NCBI GenBank assembly: GCA_004352715.1
Contig: SCFE01000089.1
Location: forward strand, 696,308-760,307
Direction of reading: 5' to 3'
DNA: 64,000 nt
Source of the DNA: Hofstenia miamia
Taxonomy: Eukaryota; Xenacoelomorpha; Acoela
The position numbers were made by a program, and so were the translations under genes. Shown piece after piece: positions 21,139 through 32,156 of this stretch; position 1 is the stretch's first letter, and each line of letters begins with the position of its first letter. The notes under the pieces are model-generated. The model worked only from the letters and a program-made list of their open reading frames with translations, did not search any database and had not been told where the DNA came from.

Positions 21139-23434
21139 ATGAACGGATTAAAGATTGTTAATTACAATGTAAATGGATTATCTAACATTAACAAATTAGT
21201 TCAAATTTTTGAAGTGCCTAAAGCGTATAACCCGGGTTATATCTTTATACAAGAATCCAAGTTGAGCAATTATCTGATGCTTGTACTAAATACCTAAATT
21301 CAAACGGTTTTGAAGCAGTAATTACTAGTAAATCAACTATGAGAAAAGGCGGTGTCATTACTTTTGCGCATAAATCATGCCCCCGTTTAAGATTAAAATC
21401 TGAAACCCCAACTACTCAATTTCTCGTTACTAGTAAAAATGAACTATTTGTAAATTATTATATTGGTAAAAATGACTATAAGAAAACTATTGACGAAATT
21501 GGTAAATGTATAAATACTATTAAACCTACTTCTACTATAATTCTGGGTGACTCAAATTGTTTTGAAAATCTGGAGGATGTTCGGAGTTCTAGAGCTGCAA
21601 TCAACCTAACACAAACCAGGTTTAACTACTTCGAAAAGCATGTTATTAGTAAATATAACTTAACAGACTCGGCAAAGTTGTGTGAAAACATATCGCACAC
21701 ATATTTTAACAATCTGGGAAATTATTCCTCAAGAATTGACCACTGTTTTGTGTCGAATAATCTGTATGTAGAAGCCTCTAAAACTATTAATATAAATTTA
21801 TCAGACCACAGACCGTTATTAACGTCTTTATATACAAATAAATTGAATGGTCCAGGAATCTGGAAAATGAGATCGGCAACTTTGAATGAATTAAAGGATG
21901 TCCTGGCAGAAATTATTAATTCCACACTGAGTGAAGCTAATCCTGATAACATAAAATCTAAATGGACCCTAATGAAGGTCAGAGTAAAACATCAAATCTC
22001 AACTAGAGAAAGAGAAATAGCAAGAAATAGATACCGCCAGTTAAAAGCACTCGAAAAGCAGCTAGGTTACATCAATGAAGAAATGATTAATTACCAAGAA
22101 ATGAAAGAAGAAATCGAAGAGCAAATGAATAAGATCACATATGAGAAAGCCCTAGAAGAACTAGAATATATTAAAGATATAGAATACCAGATAGAGGAGG
22201 GAAGAATTAAAGAAATAAAGAATTTTGTGAGTAGAAACATGAATAGAACAAACATTGGAAAAGTTAGAATGGAGGACAATTCCTTGAGTGAAAGTCAAGA
22301 AGATATAATTTCAACATATTCAACTTTCTATAAGGACCTGTATGCGGAAAAGGAACAAGAAGAAAATTTTTAGTTGAACATCCCACAAATCAATGAAGAA
22401 GAAAGACATTGTTTAGAAGAAGAAATTAGTTACTCGGAAATAAATTCTGCAATTGGTAAACTTAAGAACAGTCCTGGGTTGGACGGTCTAAATTCGAGCA
22501 TTTATCAATTTTTTAAAACCACGCTTATTCCGTATATTAAATTATTGATTGATTCAATCCTTTCTGATGGCACAATTCCTAGCAGTATGTCTAATACAAT
22601 AATTAAACTGATACCAAAAAAAGGCTATTTCACTGTTAAATAATGATATAAAATTATCTCTCACATTCTAAATTCTAGGTTTTCTAACCTTATGCAAAAA
22701 TACGTATACTCCACTCAAACGGGGTTCATAAAAGGCCAACAAAGTTGCTTAAGCATATGTACGCTCCAAGTCATTTTAGATTCATGTCGCACCTCAGCCT
22801 CAAGCTTAGGTATCTTAAACATCGATTTTAACAAAGCGTATGATTCCGTCGATCATAAATATATATTTTACGTACTTGAAAAAATGCGAATACCTGGCAA
22901 ACTATTAAGCTTATTAAAGCCTTGTACAACAACAACTCTTCTTATCTCCTTATTAATGGCTTCTTGTCCACCCGAATACCAATAGAAAGAGGAGTAAGAC
23001 AAGGATGCCCGCTATCATGTGTGCTGTTCAATTTATCCATTGAACCCTTCCTAAGGTATGTCAATAACAATAATGAATTAAAGGGGTATATGTTTAAGGA
23101 CATAGAAATCAAATACCTTGCGTTTACGGACGATATAACCTTTATTTTATCTAATCCTTCTAGTTTACATGCATTGTCTAAAGAACTAATAAACTTTGGT
23201 AAGATCAGTGAACTAACGATTAACAAGAAGAAATCTATCTATTCTGGAGTGGGCAGAGCAAGGTTCTGGAATACCGACTGCTCAGTGAACCATAATGCAA
23301 TAAACCTATTAGGTGTCAAATTGAATCTAAATGAACAGGTAGGTCTCGATATGCATGCTACTGTGGCGAAACATCAAGACAATTACCTAGAATTCAGGAA
23401 CATAAAACATCTACAGAAATATCGCATCACTTAA
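21139..23434 (+). pseudogene. L1/Tx1-like ORF2: endonuclease and RT, broken
   Basis: ATG 21139 opens NGLKIVNYNVNGLSNINKL and QESKLS, the endonuclease start. A frameshift near 21265 leads to the frame continuing through 22373, with GDSNCFEN, RIDHCFVS and SDHRPLL, then a coiled-coil linker. TAG at 22371-22373 is in frame: the same frame continues with EINSAIGKLKNSPGLDGLN and KLIPKKG. Stops near 22641-22646 and a deletion remove the NYRPIS block. RT then shows TGFIKGQQ, NIDFNKAYDSVDH, and after a shift RGVRQGCPLSCVLFNLSIEP. The catalytic box reads FTDD in place of YADD. The C-terminus is missing after about 23434. Confidence 0.8.
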
Positions 23435-23440
23435 CGATCA

Positions 23441-25014
23441 ATTCAATTATATAATATGGAAAAATCAAGATAATTTACACTGAAGACATCTGAATCGTAT
23501 TAAATAACATCTTTAAGACCAACATTAATTAAAAAGGAAAACTATTTTTAAGAAAATATTTTTATTAATTTTAGAAAATACATTGCACCAAATTTTGGAA
23601 AGAAATTAAATAATGTACATTTCTTGACGATGCAAATTATTAGCAAAATATATGGTTGATTAGGTTTTAATTCAAATTGTTACACAATATGTACTATAGT
23701 AAATAAAGAAAAAATTAATGTAAGCATTGCTAAATAGTTCAGTAAAAATCGACATGCATAAAATAGAAATGTCGCATAATGCTTTTATTACATGAGAAAT
23801 CTTAAAAGTTGGTTTATGATGTCTTAAACTTGAAAGGTAAATTTAGCCAAGATTATATATTTGCCTCAATTAATTTACTACTACATCAGATAAATTACAA
23901 AATATTTTGGAGTTTTTCAAAGTAGCCAGAAGAATACCCTATATGCCATATTGACTTTTCCTGAAATACAATATAAGCAAGATTAAATAATTCAAACATG
24001 TACCTTTACAAAATGAAATTCTCCTTTAATACTGAAGGAATCGGTAAGTGGTATGCTCCTCAGAGAAATTTGACAAGTCAATTTAGACATTATAAGAATG
24101 ATTATCCGATTTTGTGTAATTCACTGCCGAGGTAGCACATCCACAGCCATTTAGCTGTCTTCATATTTTGTAATTAACGATTTTTGTGTTTGTGTTTTAC
24201 ATACGGTATATCACAAGCTATTAAGACAAACCATAAATCGTAAATGTTCATCTGAATATAGCCTATCTTATCCTTTTATAAAAATACAGTATATTTGCAA
24301 CCAAATATCAGAAAATTTGCAAATTATTTTGAGCACTTAGTGTTTTCGTTCTGCATAATGCTTTCTAAGAAATGTGAAAGGGAGACATTTTAAATTGATT
24401 AAACACATTTAAAAAAATGTTTCCCCATAATAATGTGCATCTGCAATATAAAAATTTATCCATTTAATAAATCTAAGTTCTCCAAAACATTGGGAACAAC
24501 AATACTGTAAAAAGTAAAAATTTTACTTCTAAAAGTCAGAATCACAATTTATGATCAAAAGTAACAAATAAATAAAGCACAAAAAATAATTCTTCAGATC
24601 TACTTTCCGATTTATCCTCAACTAATCAAAGCCCTCATAAATTTTATCCTAAAAATATAAAAATCTATTGAAATAGAAAAACCATTCAGATTACAAAAAC
24701 AGGATGGGTTTTACATAATAATTCTGATTAATTTTTAAATATTAAAAGTATAATTTTCGTGCGAGAACATCATCCATAAGTAAAGATAAATTTGAGTACG
24801 ATTATACGCGTAATTTTTAGATACGTAGCTTTTAACTGTTGGACATACTCAGAACAAATCGCGCCTCTTCTTCACGGAAAATTTTTTAACACTAGTGATG
24901 ATATAAATAACACAAAAGGCATTAATTGCATGAGACTATCAAAATTAAACATTTTCCGTTCAACTTCTAAGTTTCAGTTTCGTATTGTTGCCCAGAAGTC
25001 TACAACATCATAAG
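23441..25014. other. Intergenic AT-rich DNA
   Basis: About 1.6 kb between the LINE remnant and the 3' end of MTIF2. The MTIF2 3' UTR and polyadenylation site must lie at its right edge on the minus strand. I see no other coding frame, repeat array or RNA gene. Confidence 0.5.
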
Positions 25015-26543
25015 TCAATCAAAATTAATGTCTTGCGGTTCAAGATATGTATCATAGCAAGTAATCGTGTCTCCTACTTCAATATCAGGGAGGTCAAAAC
25101 GCAGTCCACATGTTTGACCATTCGAAACAACAGATGATTCCTTCTTTAAGATTCGCATCTCTAAAATCTCACTTTCTAACTGAGAATTATTCGATTTACT
25201 CACCCGAAACTTCTTTGATTTGACTAATTCTCCACTGTTAACACGACAGCCAACAACGGGTACAATTTTCTTGTTCACTGTGACATTAAACAGTTGCAGG
25301 ACCTCAGCTTCACCTAATATGGTTTCCATTATATTCGGAGTCAATAGAGATTTTGCTTTTTCTTTAATCGCATCTAAAAGATGATAAATGACATCAGAAG
25401 TAAGGATAGTGACATTTTTCTCTTCAGCTAACTCATCCAATGTTGAGGTAACATTGAAACCAATTATTAGTGCACCAGCTGCTGCTGCAGTCTCGATATC
25501 ACTGAGTGAAATTGGACTTACATCATAGCTAATGCAAACTAACTGTGGTGCTGCTTTAATCAAACATTTTAAAACTGTCTCTAAGCTGCCTTCAGAGTCA
25601 CATTTAACAATTAATGGAATTGAGAAAACATCACCTTTCTGATTTTCTCGAGTTGACTGCGCTTTCCGCTCTTCAAAATGCCGAAATTTATTGTACGCTT
25701 TGAAGGTCACATTTGTGTTCAACAGTTTTTCAATTCGCGCAGCATTAGTAGCCTCGCGTTGATCAGACAGAATTTTTTCATCTTGATAGGACTTTTCAAG
25801 GTCTAGTATTCGTTTTCTTTTATTGACAATTTGCCGTGCACGTTGTTGTGATGAAACGGCTAATACTAAATCACCAGGTTTCGGAATTGATTTAAATCCA
25901 GAAAACTCAGCTGCATGACCTGGTAACAACGTTGAAAATTGTCCAATTGAACGTACCTTAGCCCATGTCCGGCCAGAAATAATTACATCACCTTTTTCTA
26001 TTGTACCACGCTGACCTAAAATTGTGGCAACTGGACCCAGACTTTTTTTATTATGTGATTCTATAACAATCCCATGAAATCTTTCACTTATATCACAGTA
26101 CAACTCACCTATGGCTGCATGAATTGATTCGCATAAGTCGTTAATTCCCTGATTTTTTATAGCACAAACCGGAACAATATCCAAAGCATTAGGAATATTT
26201 CTTAATTCTATTTCAACTTCTTGTATAGAAGAAACCCTGTCGATTTTAGTTAACGCGATAATAAAAGGAGTTTGAGTTCGTTCCAAAATTTCAAGGCATT
26301 CTTCTGTTTGTGGTTGTACACGGGAATCTGCAGCAATTACTAGAATGACCATATCCGCACCAGCAGCTCCTCTAGCACGCATTAGATCAAAAGCAGCATG
26401 ACCAGGCGTGTCTAACCAAGTGATGCCAGCAGCTTCAAATGCTCCAATACGCTGAGTGATTCCACCAGCTTCCGAATCTGCTAGTCGACTGCCCTCTCCT
26501 CTAATCGCATCTAGAAGGGTTGTTTTTCCATGATCAACGTGCC
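25015..26543 (-). CDS. MTIF2: MTIF2 exon 3 (GTPase and domains II-IV)
   Basis: The acceptor TTTTTAG precedes 26543. The exon opens inside the P-loop codon for GHVDHGKTT and encodes all GTPase motifs and C-terminal domains to TGA at 25015-25017. It is a single 1529-base exon, an intron-poor structure for this family. Confidence 0.92.
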
Positions 26544-27837
26544 CTAAAAATACATGACAATTTTAAGTAAACGAACAAAATTATAAACATCAAGGCATTC
26601 AAAAAATGAGGTCCGATTAAACATGAAAAAAAATTTCACCTATCATCTAAAGTTTATGTAAAATGTGTAAGTAAATTTTTTTCTTTCGCCATTTTTTGGA
26701 GAATCATACAAGATGTCCATGAACATTGCGAATGATTCATTTATTGGTGAAGAAACGCAGACATAACATTATTTTTCGATATATATCTTATCATTAATAA
26801 TTTTTGTTGGGATTTGAAAAATTAATCCGAACAATAGTGTTTGCAGTGTCAAAATCAACAGTGAATAATATAAATAAAAAATCTACTTCAACAGATGTTA
26901 ATGCAAAAAACTCCACACCAAGGTGATGGCTGAATTCTGCAGAAGTCCTCACCTAACTGATGCTTATAAAGCTTGAAACAACTACGCAGAAACATTTGTT
27001 TCAGAACATAGCAGTTCTAGAACAGTTCAGAGAATTACTTTGAGCGTAAAAGTGGTTCAAAGTTTACTAAAAATGCAATGAAATGCGAATGTTTGTTTTC
27101 AAGAGGGTTGTTAATATCAACGAGGTAGTACACCCTGTCATACCTCAATGCATTCTACTGCCACATTGCTGAAATTGAAGTTCAATTAATGGTATGGCCT
27201 AGTAAATGCCAAACAAAAGAAATGCACAACAATTCCTAGACATATATATATATATATATATACCAATACCAAGATTACAATGCACCATGCCACAGGGCAA
27301 AAATTGTTAAAAAGTGTTTTGATAACAACCAAATCAAGTATATGAGTGATTGGCCAGCCCAGTCATCAGATTTAAATATCATTGAGAATTGCTGGGTAGA
27401 GTTGAAAAAACGTGTTGCCGAAAAATGCCCCAGAAATTAGTCTGACTTTCATTCTGCCATTCGACATGCCTGGAATGAAATTACAAATGATTGTGTTGTG
27501 AAATTATACAATTCATGGCCAACCCGATTGCAAAAGTGCATCAGTTGCAAAGGATTGTGGACTGGATACTATTTCTTCTGTCATGTATTTTTTATTTTGT
27601 GACTATTATAGTGTTTGTCTTAGTGGTCCGAAGCCTTTGATCACTCTAAATGACAGCTGTCAATCAAAAACTGTTTGCTAATTAGCCTCATCTGCATTTT
27701 TGACAAAAAGGTTCTGTAAATCAGTAACACAATAACAGATAGTGTACAAATGCCGATCTCACAGTACATATATTGCTCAAAAATTATAATAAGCTTTTTT
27801 TATAAGCAGGTGTTCCGAAACTTTTTATCATGACTGT

Positions 27838-27875
<38 letters not shown>

Positions 27876-30800
27876 CTGATACAGTTGTAATTAACCAAAT
27901 TGCAAATACTACTATTAAGGCACTTTTGAAAAAGTTGATCAGCAAAGATTCGATTGTCTCTGATGGAAAACTTATATGTTGTATACAGGTCAAATGTAAA
28001 AAAACTGTATTGAAATATTCTACATGTCCCATGTTTGGCACATAGGTTTAAGAGGATTGCTAAGCATATTCGTCTTAAGTTAATTGCGTAGAGCGATTTA
28101 CATGTTAATGTTTCTAAGTTTTGTGCAAATGACTCGAAGATAAAAGTATATAAAAATATAACATGTAACTGCCTCCTGTTCCTTTGTGAGCATCGGTACA
28201 ATACTGTACACAATAATAATTAATTAAGGTTTATTTAATTAAATTTTTTCTTTAGAAGCAAATATTGATGAAAATCAAATCGTGGATTGTCAGTGGACAT
28301 AATGATAATGATATAGTATCTACACCAATAATACTCCTTCGTTTCATTATTCAATAATTTTATGACATTTCACTCCAAATTACTATTGCAAAATTTGTTT
28401 GCTAGCTGGAAATATACAGGTCATCCCAAAAGTTCGTGTCCTTTAAAATACTCTTAAAAAATAATAAAATCAAACAACAAAATATCTTTATTATGAAAAT
28501 ATGTAATGTTGGTTATTCAAAATAATCACCATTATGATTTACACAGCGTTCCATTCTCTTAAACCATCCATCAAAAACACTTGACCATGTTTCAATTGGA
28601 ATCTCATTTAACTCATTTTNTAAAACGAATTCCTTTTATTTTCTCCTTAAGATAGCCGAAAAATGAAATCACAAGGCGCTAGATCGGAGCTATAAGGAGC
28701 ATGGGGTAAGGTTTTGATTTCTTCTGCGTCTAGAAACTCTTTTGTGGATTTTGCAGAATGAGCACGTGCGTTGTCGTGATGAAGGTAAAGTCCACGTCTG
28801 CTTTTTCCTTTCTCATCCCATGCAGCTATCATTTCTTTAATTGCAAAATTACAATACCAATCAGAATTAATCGTTCTCTTACCTTCTACTGGCACCACTG
28901 CTAAAGGCCCTTCTTTCATTATGAAAACGCAAATCATCTGTTGCTTAACCCATTCCTTTGAGCGCACCACATCTTCAGGTTCTTCGTCATCAAAACACCA
29001 CACTGCTGACTGTCTTCTACATTCAGGCTCATATTGTCTAATTATGCACTCATCGCCTGTTACTACATATTGTCTAATTATGCACTCACCTTGGTTAAAC
29101 TTTGTTTCCAGTGTCTTGCAAACTTCCATTCTTCGATCTTTTTGCTCTTGGCTAAGAGAATGAGGCACAAGACGCCCTGCAACCTTCTTGACTCCAAGTT
29201 TACTCAATATAGTTTGAACACTGCTATTTCCAATACCAAGCTTTAAACATATTTCTGCATATGTTATTTTACGATTTTACATAATCATCTTTCGGACTTC
29301 TTCAACACTTTCATCTCCTGAAGCAGTTACGGGTCTTCCACTTCTTTCGCCATCTTTAAAACTTGTTGCTCCTCCTTTATACCTGTTGTACCACTTGTTC
29401 ACAGTTGAATATGATGGACTTGATTCTCCAAAAGCATTGCTCAAACGTGTATGGCTTTCTGTTGCTGTTAACTTTGACTTAAAATCGTAATAAATCATGA
29501 TGCGGAAAGTTTCATCATTGAGATCCATGATTCGGTAAAACTGACACTTTAACGATGTTTAATCAAGCTTTTATTGATGTTAGTATGTCACGTGGAGTCA
29601 TATGATTGGTTGTTAATATCATTTTTTAAATTTAAAAAGCTCATGTAGAAATTATTTTAAACGACACGAACTTTTGGGGTGATCTGTATATTATACTTAA
29701 GAGCCTCTATGGGTGAAGCTCGATTAAAAAATTGGCAGAAGTCAGTATAGAACATGCACTTTTGTGTTTCCTCAAACTATTTTTTTCAGATGCATTGAAA
29801 ATTTTAATATTCCATTAGAGAAGAGATAAATATTAAATATTTTGAATCTAAAATGAATGTCTTATTTATAAATAAGTTAATAATTTTATATTAGTTTGAA
29901 ATTAAATACCCAGAATGGCAACAACTGGCGGTCGTTTAGTAGTTAAATTTTCGGATGGCGGATCGGCAATTTCTTCGGGATCAAAGTTGTCTTCATGACA
30001 TTCACTAACAATTATTTGATAAGGAATCGAGTTTGAATTAAGGAACGCGATAGAAGCTTTTAAAGACAGTGTTCCCAATAAAGGAAGTCGCAACCTAAAA
30101 ATAACCTTCACAAAAAAGTAATAGGAAAATCTAAAAAAAAACAATTTAACCAAAGAGCAAAAAGTTGTCATAAAATACTAGATTAAATATTTTTTCTCCA
30201 AAGTTCTTAAAATTTGTTTACAACTCTAACAACAAAATATAGTGCAGATCTCTTATTAATGAAGCTGGTTTTCAACGCGGATTCTAGCTAGGTTTTATTT
30301 CCAAGGCCATTTAGGTCAATAACCAACTTAGGTTTAGGTTTAGTTTTAAGCTTCTATTTAGTAATTACGTAGTTGATTGATTAATGAGTGAAAGCTGAAA
30401 AACGATTTTCGGGCTACACGAATTCTCTCCAGATACTTCCTCCACAACATAAATGTTAAATTACCATCATTGAAAATGAGTTGAGCGTCGTGCTTGGTCC
30501 ATAGAACCTGCTCAAATCCGAATAAAATAACATGTTAACAAAACAAGGGAACCAATCACAGAAATGTATACTTGTAGGCAATAACTTTGAAGCAATGAAA
30601 CATAGAATTTCAAGGCGATAGCTTACAATTATCAATGTATTTCAATATTCGCAAACAAGGTGATATAATCCTAGATCCGAAATAAGCCATTGCACAAAAA
30701 TATGAAGTTTTAAATAAAAAATTTTTGACAAAATTTCTAATCAATTCTGCAATGAAGTGTATATCCATAAACAAACAAAGTAATTTTTTTTCATTATTAT

Positions 30801-31938
30801 TAAAGAGGAAATCTATTTATATAGATTAGGGCTGAGTTTGAAGCGAAAAATTATCATGCCCTGTCGGGATTCATCAGGGTTAAATTTCATATTTCAGGAG
30901 TAGTGAATTCTAATATTTTTCACAGAAAATGACTTTGGCAGGCATGGGTCATCAGTAAGTCAACCAGCAGATTTTATCTTCACCCACACGCAATCTGCAA
31001 AGTTAAATCAACAAGATCCTCTCATTAACTAAATTTAGCTTATGAATAGCAATAAATGGAATAACACATTGTAGTGTAATCTCGTTACGTTAAAATAATA
31101 TATTCTGTTCCAATAATTACCTAAGTAAAATTTAAATGTAAAAATTTTGGCTGGGAGTGCCAGCGCTTATTTGCCTGCTTATCAAGAACATTAAATATTT
31201 ATTGAAAGTAAAGTAAAAATAGTTTAACAAGGAACCGCGTTTCAAAAATTTTTTTTCAATTTCGGAGGCAACAAAATACTTTCAAAATCTAAATATATCG
31301 ATGATAAATTGCATGACTAGGTACACTAGTTGCGGGAATGACAAGCATGACGACAGCAAATTGATACAGAAAGGTGTAATTGTCCAAAAGTCAATGGTAA
31401 TAATACAATCAACAACTTGTGAAATAGTTCTAAATCTCTATATATTTTGTCGAAAAGATTTGCAAGTTGTTGCTTAACGGAGTCAATTTTAAAATTAATG
31501 AAAAATATAATGGTGATACATTCAGGGTTTAGTCTTCAATTTCTACAATAGATTTTATTCGAATTGACCTGGAGCTCAATTATATTCTGCCATGTCCGGA
31601 TTTATCCTGTCTGAACTTAGCCATAATGCAGATTCGTTTTATCAAACTAACAAAATATAAAAGTTCCTAAACTACTAACAACGAAAGCATTACTGAATAA
31701 ATTAGATGTACAAAATTACATGGCGTATATGTATACTTATTTACCCGCCTTTTAGCTGAGCAGCAAGCTTCTGCGCAGGCATCTTTTCATAAATATCAAC
31801 AATTGCATGTCTTTCTTGTTTCTTTTGCAATCGATCTCGAACAATACTGCTAACGGTTTTTTTATATGTACAATGCGGAATGAGAATATAGCGCAATGTA
31901 GGGAGTCCGAGCCTTGAACATCCTAGCTTAAAGATCAT
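25015..31938 (-). CDS. MTIF2: Mitochondrial translation initiation factor IF-2 (three exons)
   Basis: IF-2mt is the GTPase that places the initiator fMet-tRNA on the small mitochondrial ribosomal subunit and promotes subunit joining. Exons on the minus strand are 31938-31745, 30094-29910 and 26543-25015. They sum to 1908 bases, a 635-aa protein; the human protein is 727 aa. Joins keep frame (GG|G and G|GG) with GT/AG borders. The N-terminus (IFKLGCSRLGLPTLR) is basic and hydroxylated, fitting a mitochondrial presequence, followed by a short IF2-N-like helix (VDIYEKMPAQKLAAQL). G-domain: GHVDHGKTT, GGITQRIGAF, DTPGHAAF, TKID in place of NKxD. Domains II-IV follow, ending GCRVNSGELVKSKKF and EVGDTITCYD. 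ATG 31938 is chosen because it opens the presequence. Introns hold mobile elements. Confidence 0.93.
26880..27600 (+). pseudogene. Tc1-like transposase remnant in MTIF2 intron 2
   Basis: Plus-strand remnant, antisense to MTIF2. Pieces include EFCRSPHLTDAYKA and HSSSRTVQRI from the DNA-binding region. The catalytic end reads DYNAPCHRAKIVKKCFDNNQ (second Asp), SDWPAQSSDLNIIENCWVEL (last Glu in IIENCW), then a C-terminal tail. The middle is damaged, and a (TA)n microsatellite at 27242-27262 lies inside the coding part. Terminal inverted repeats were not found. Confidence 0.75.
27242..27262. repeat. (TA)n microsatellite
   Basis: A pure TA run within the Tc1-like remnant. Confidence 0.8.
27601..28414. 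other. Intron 2 spacer with (TA)n at 27844-27874
   Basis: AT-rich intronic sequence between the Tc1-like and mariner insertions. A 31-base TA microsatellite lies at 27844-27874. The minus-strand frame 27800-28213 has no recognisable features. Confidence 0.5.
28417..29686 (-). mobile_element. Mariner element with terminal inverted repeats
   Basis: The ends begin CAGGTCATCCCAAAAG and, inverted, CAGATCACCCCAAAAG. They stay similar for about 33 bases (shared core CCAAAAGTTCGTGTC) and are flanked by TA target duplications at 28415-28416 and 29687-29688. It is 1270 bp long, near the usual mariner size, and inserted in MTIF2 intron 2 in the same orientation as the gene. Well-preserved ends suggest a fairly young insertion. 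Confidence 0.9.
28540..29528 (-). pseudogene. Mariner transposase, inactivated
   Basis: A DD34D mariner transposase read from ATG 29528. The HTH part (MDLNDETFRIMIYYDFKSK, WYNRYKGGATSFKDGERSG) runs to an in-frame TAA at 29277-29279. The frame resumes with NRKITYAEICLKLGIGNSSV. The catalytic residues are visible in VTGDE, HHDNARAH and YSSDLAPCDF. A 36-base in-frame duplication (29031-29089) repeats DECIIRQY-type sequence around the first Asp. After CDF a one-base frameshift near 28660 displaces FGYLKEKIKG and the tail. So there is one stop, one frameshift and one duplication. Confidence 0.9.
29692..29909. other. MTIF2 intron 2, 5' part
   Basis: AT-rich intronic sequence. Nothing further seen. 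Confidence 0.5.
29910..30094 (-). CDS. MTIF2: MTIF2 exon 2
   Basis: A 185-base exon between the acceptor TTATTTTTAG and a donor read as GTATTT. It encodes LRLPLLGTLSLKASIAF through KRPPVVAILG, the conserved run before the P-loop. Confidence 0.9.
30095..31744 (-). other. MTIF2 intron 1
   Basis: A 1650-base intron with no coding frame recognised. It contains TTAGGTTTAG-type repeats near 30325-30345 and a hammerhead-like motif at 30851-30877 on the gene's strand. Confidence 0.55.
30851..30877 (-). ncRNA. Degenerate hammerhead-like motif
   Basis: Minus strand: CTGATGA, A, TCCC, GACA, GGG, CAT, then GATAA. The first core strand and a TCCC/GGG stem II are present, but GAAA reads GATAA and the stem base is imperfect. 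It may be a decayed ribozyme or a chance hairpin (CCCTG pairs with CAGGG across the same region). Confidence 0.3.
31745..31938 (-). CDS. MTIF2: MTIF2 exon 1 (presequence and N domain)
   Basis: Coding from ATG 31938 to the donor GTAAAT at 31744. A possible acceptor AAATTCCAG just upstream (about 31957) suggests a non-coding first exon or trans-splice site further 5'. The frame upstream of the ATG is open only briefly. Confidence 0.75.
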
Positions 31939-31971
31939 TTCATTGCAATTTCGAAACTGGAATTTAAGCAA

Positions 31972-32070
31972 TTAGAACTCTAAAAAATTGCATTGATTAA
32001 GATATATTCCATAAACAGAAACCAGTGAGAAAGTCTGAATGCAATAAACAAACATTATTACATATCAATT
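31972..32070. other. MTIF2 upstream region
   Basis: Likely contains the MTIF2 5' UTR. No core promoter element is recognised. Confidence 0.3.
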
Positions 32071-32117
32071 ACATTGTAATAATAACATTTGAGCCTAAAG
32101 TGAAACTGCGCCGAAAT

Positions 32118-32156
<39 letters not shown>

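Larger units (their letters stand above)
19620..23440 (+). mobile_element. L1/Tx1-like non-LTR retrotransposon, inactivated
   Basis: A two-ORF LINE with a relatively GC- and pyrimidine-rich 5' leader (about 19640-19900, with repeated GAAGAC motifs), ORF1 at 19928-21124 and ORF2 at 21139-23434. ORF2 starts 15 bases after the ORF1 stop. Clade assignment rests on RGVRQGCPLS and the IEPFLR block that follows it. There are several frameshifts and in-frame stops, and no clear poly(A) tail. Confidence 0.75.

Noticed and set aside
27800-28213. Minus-strand 137-codon frame in MTIF2 intron 2
   Set aside because: It runs through a TA microsatellite and has no conserved features.
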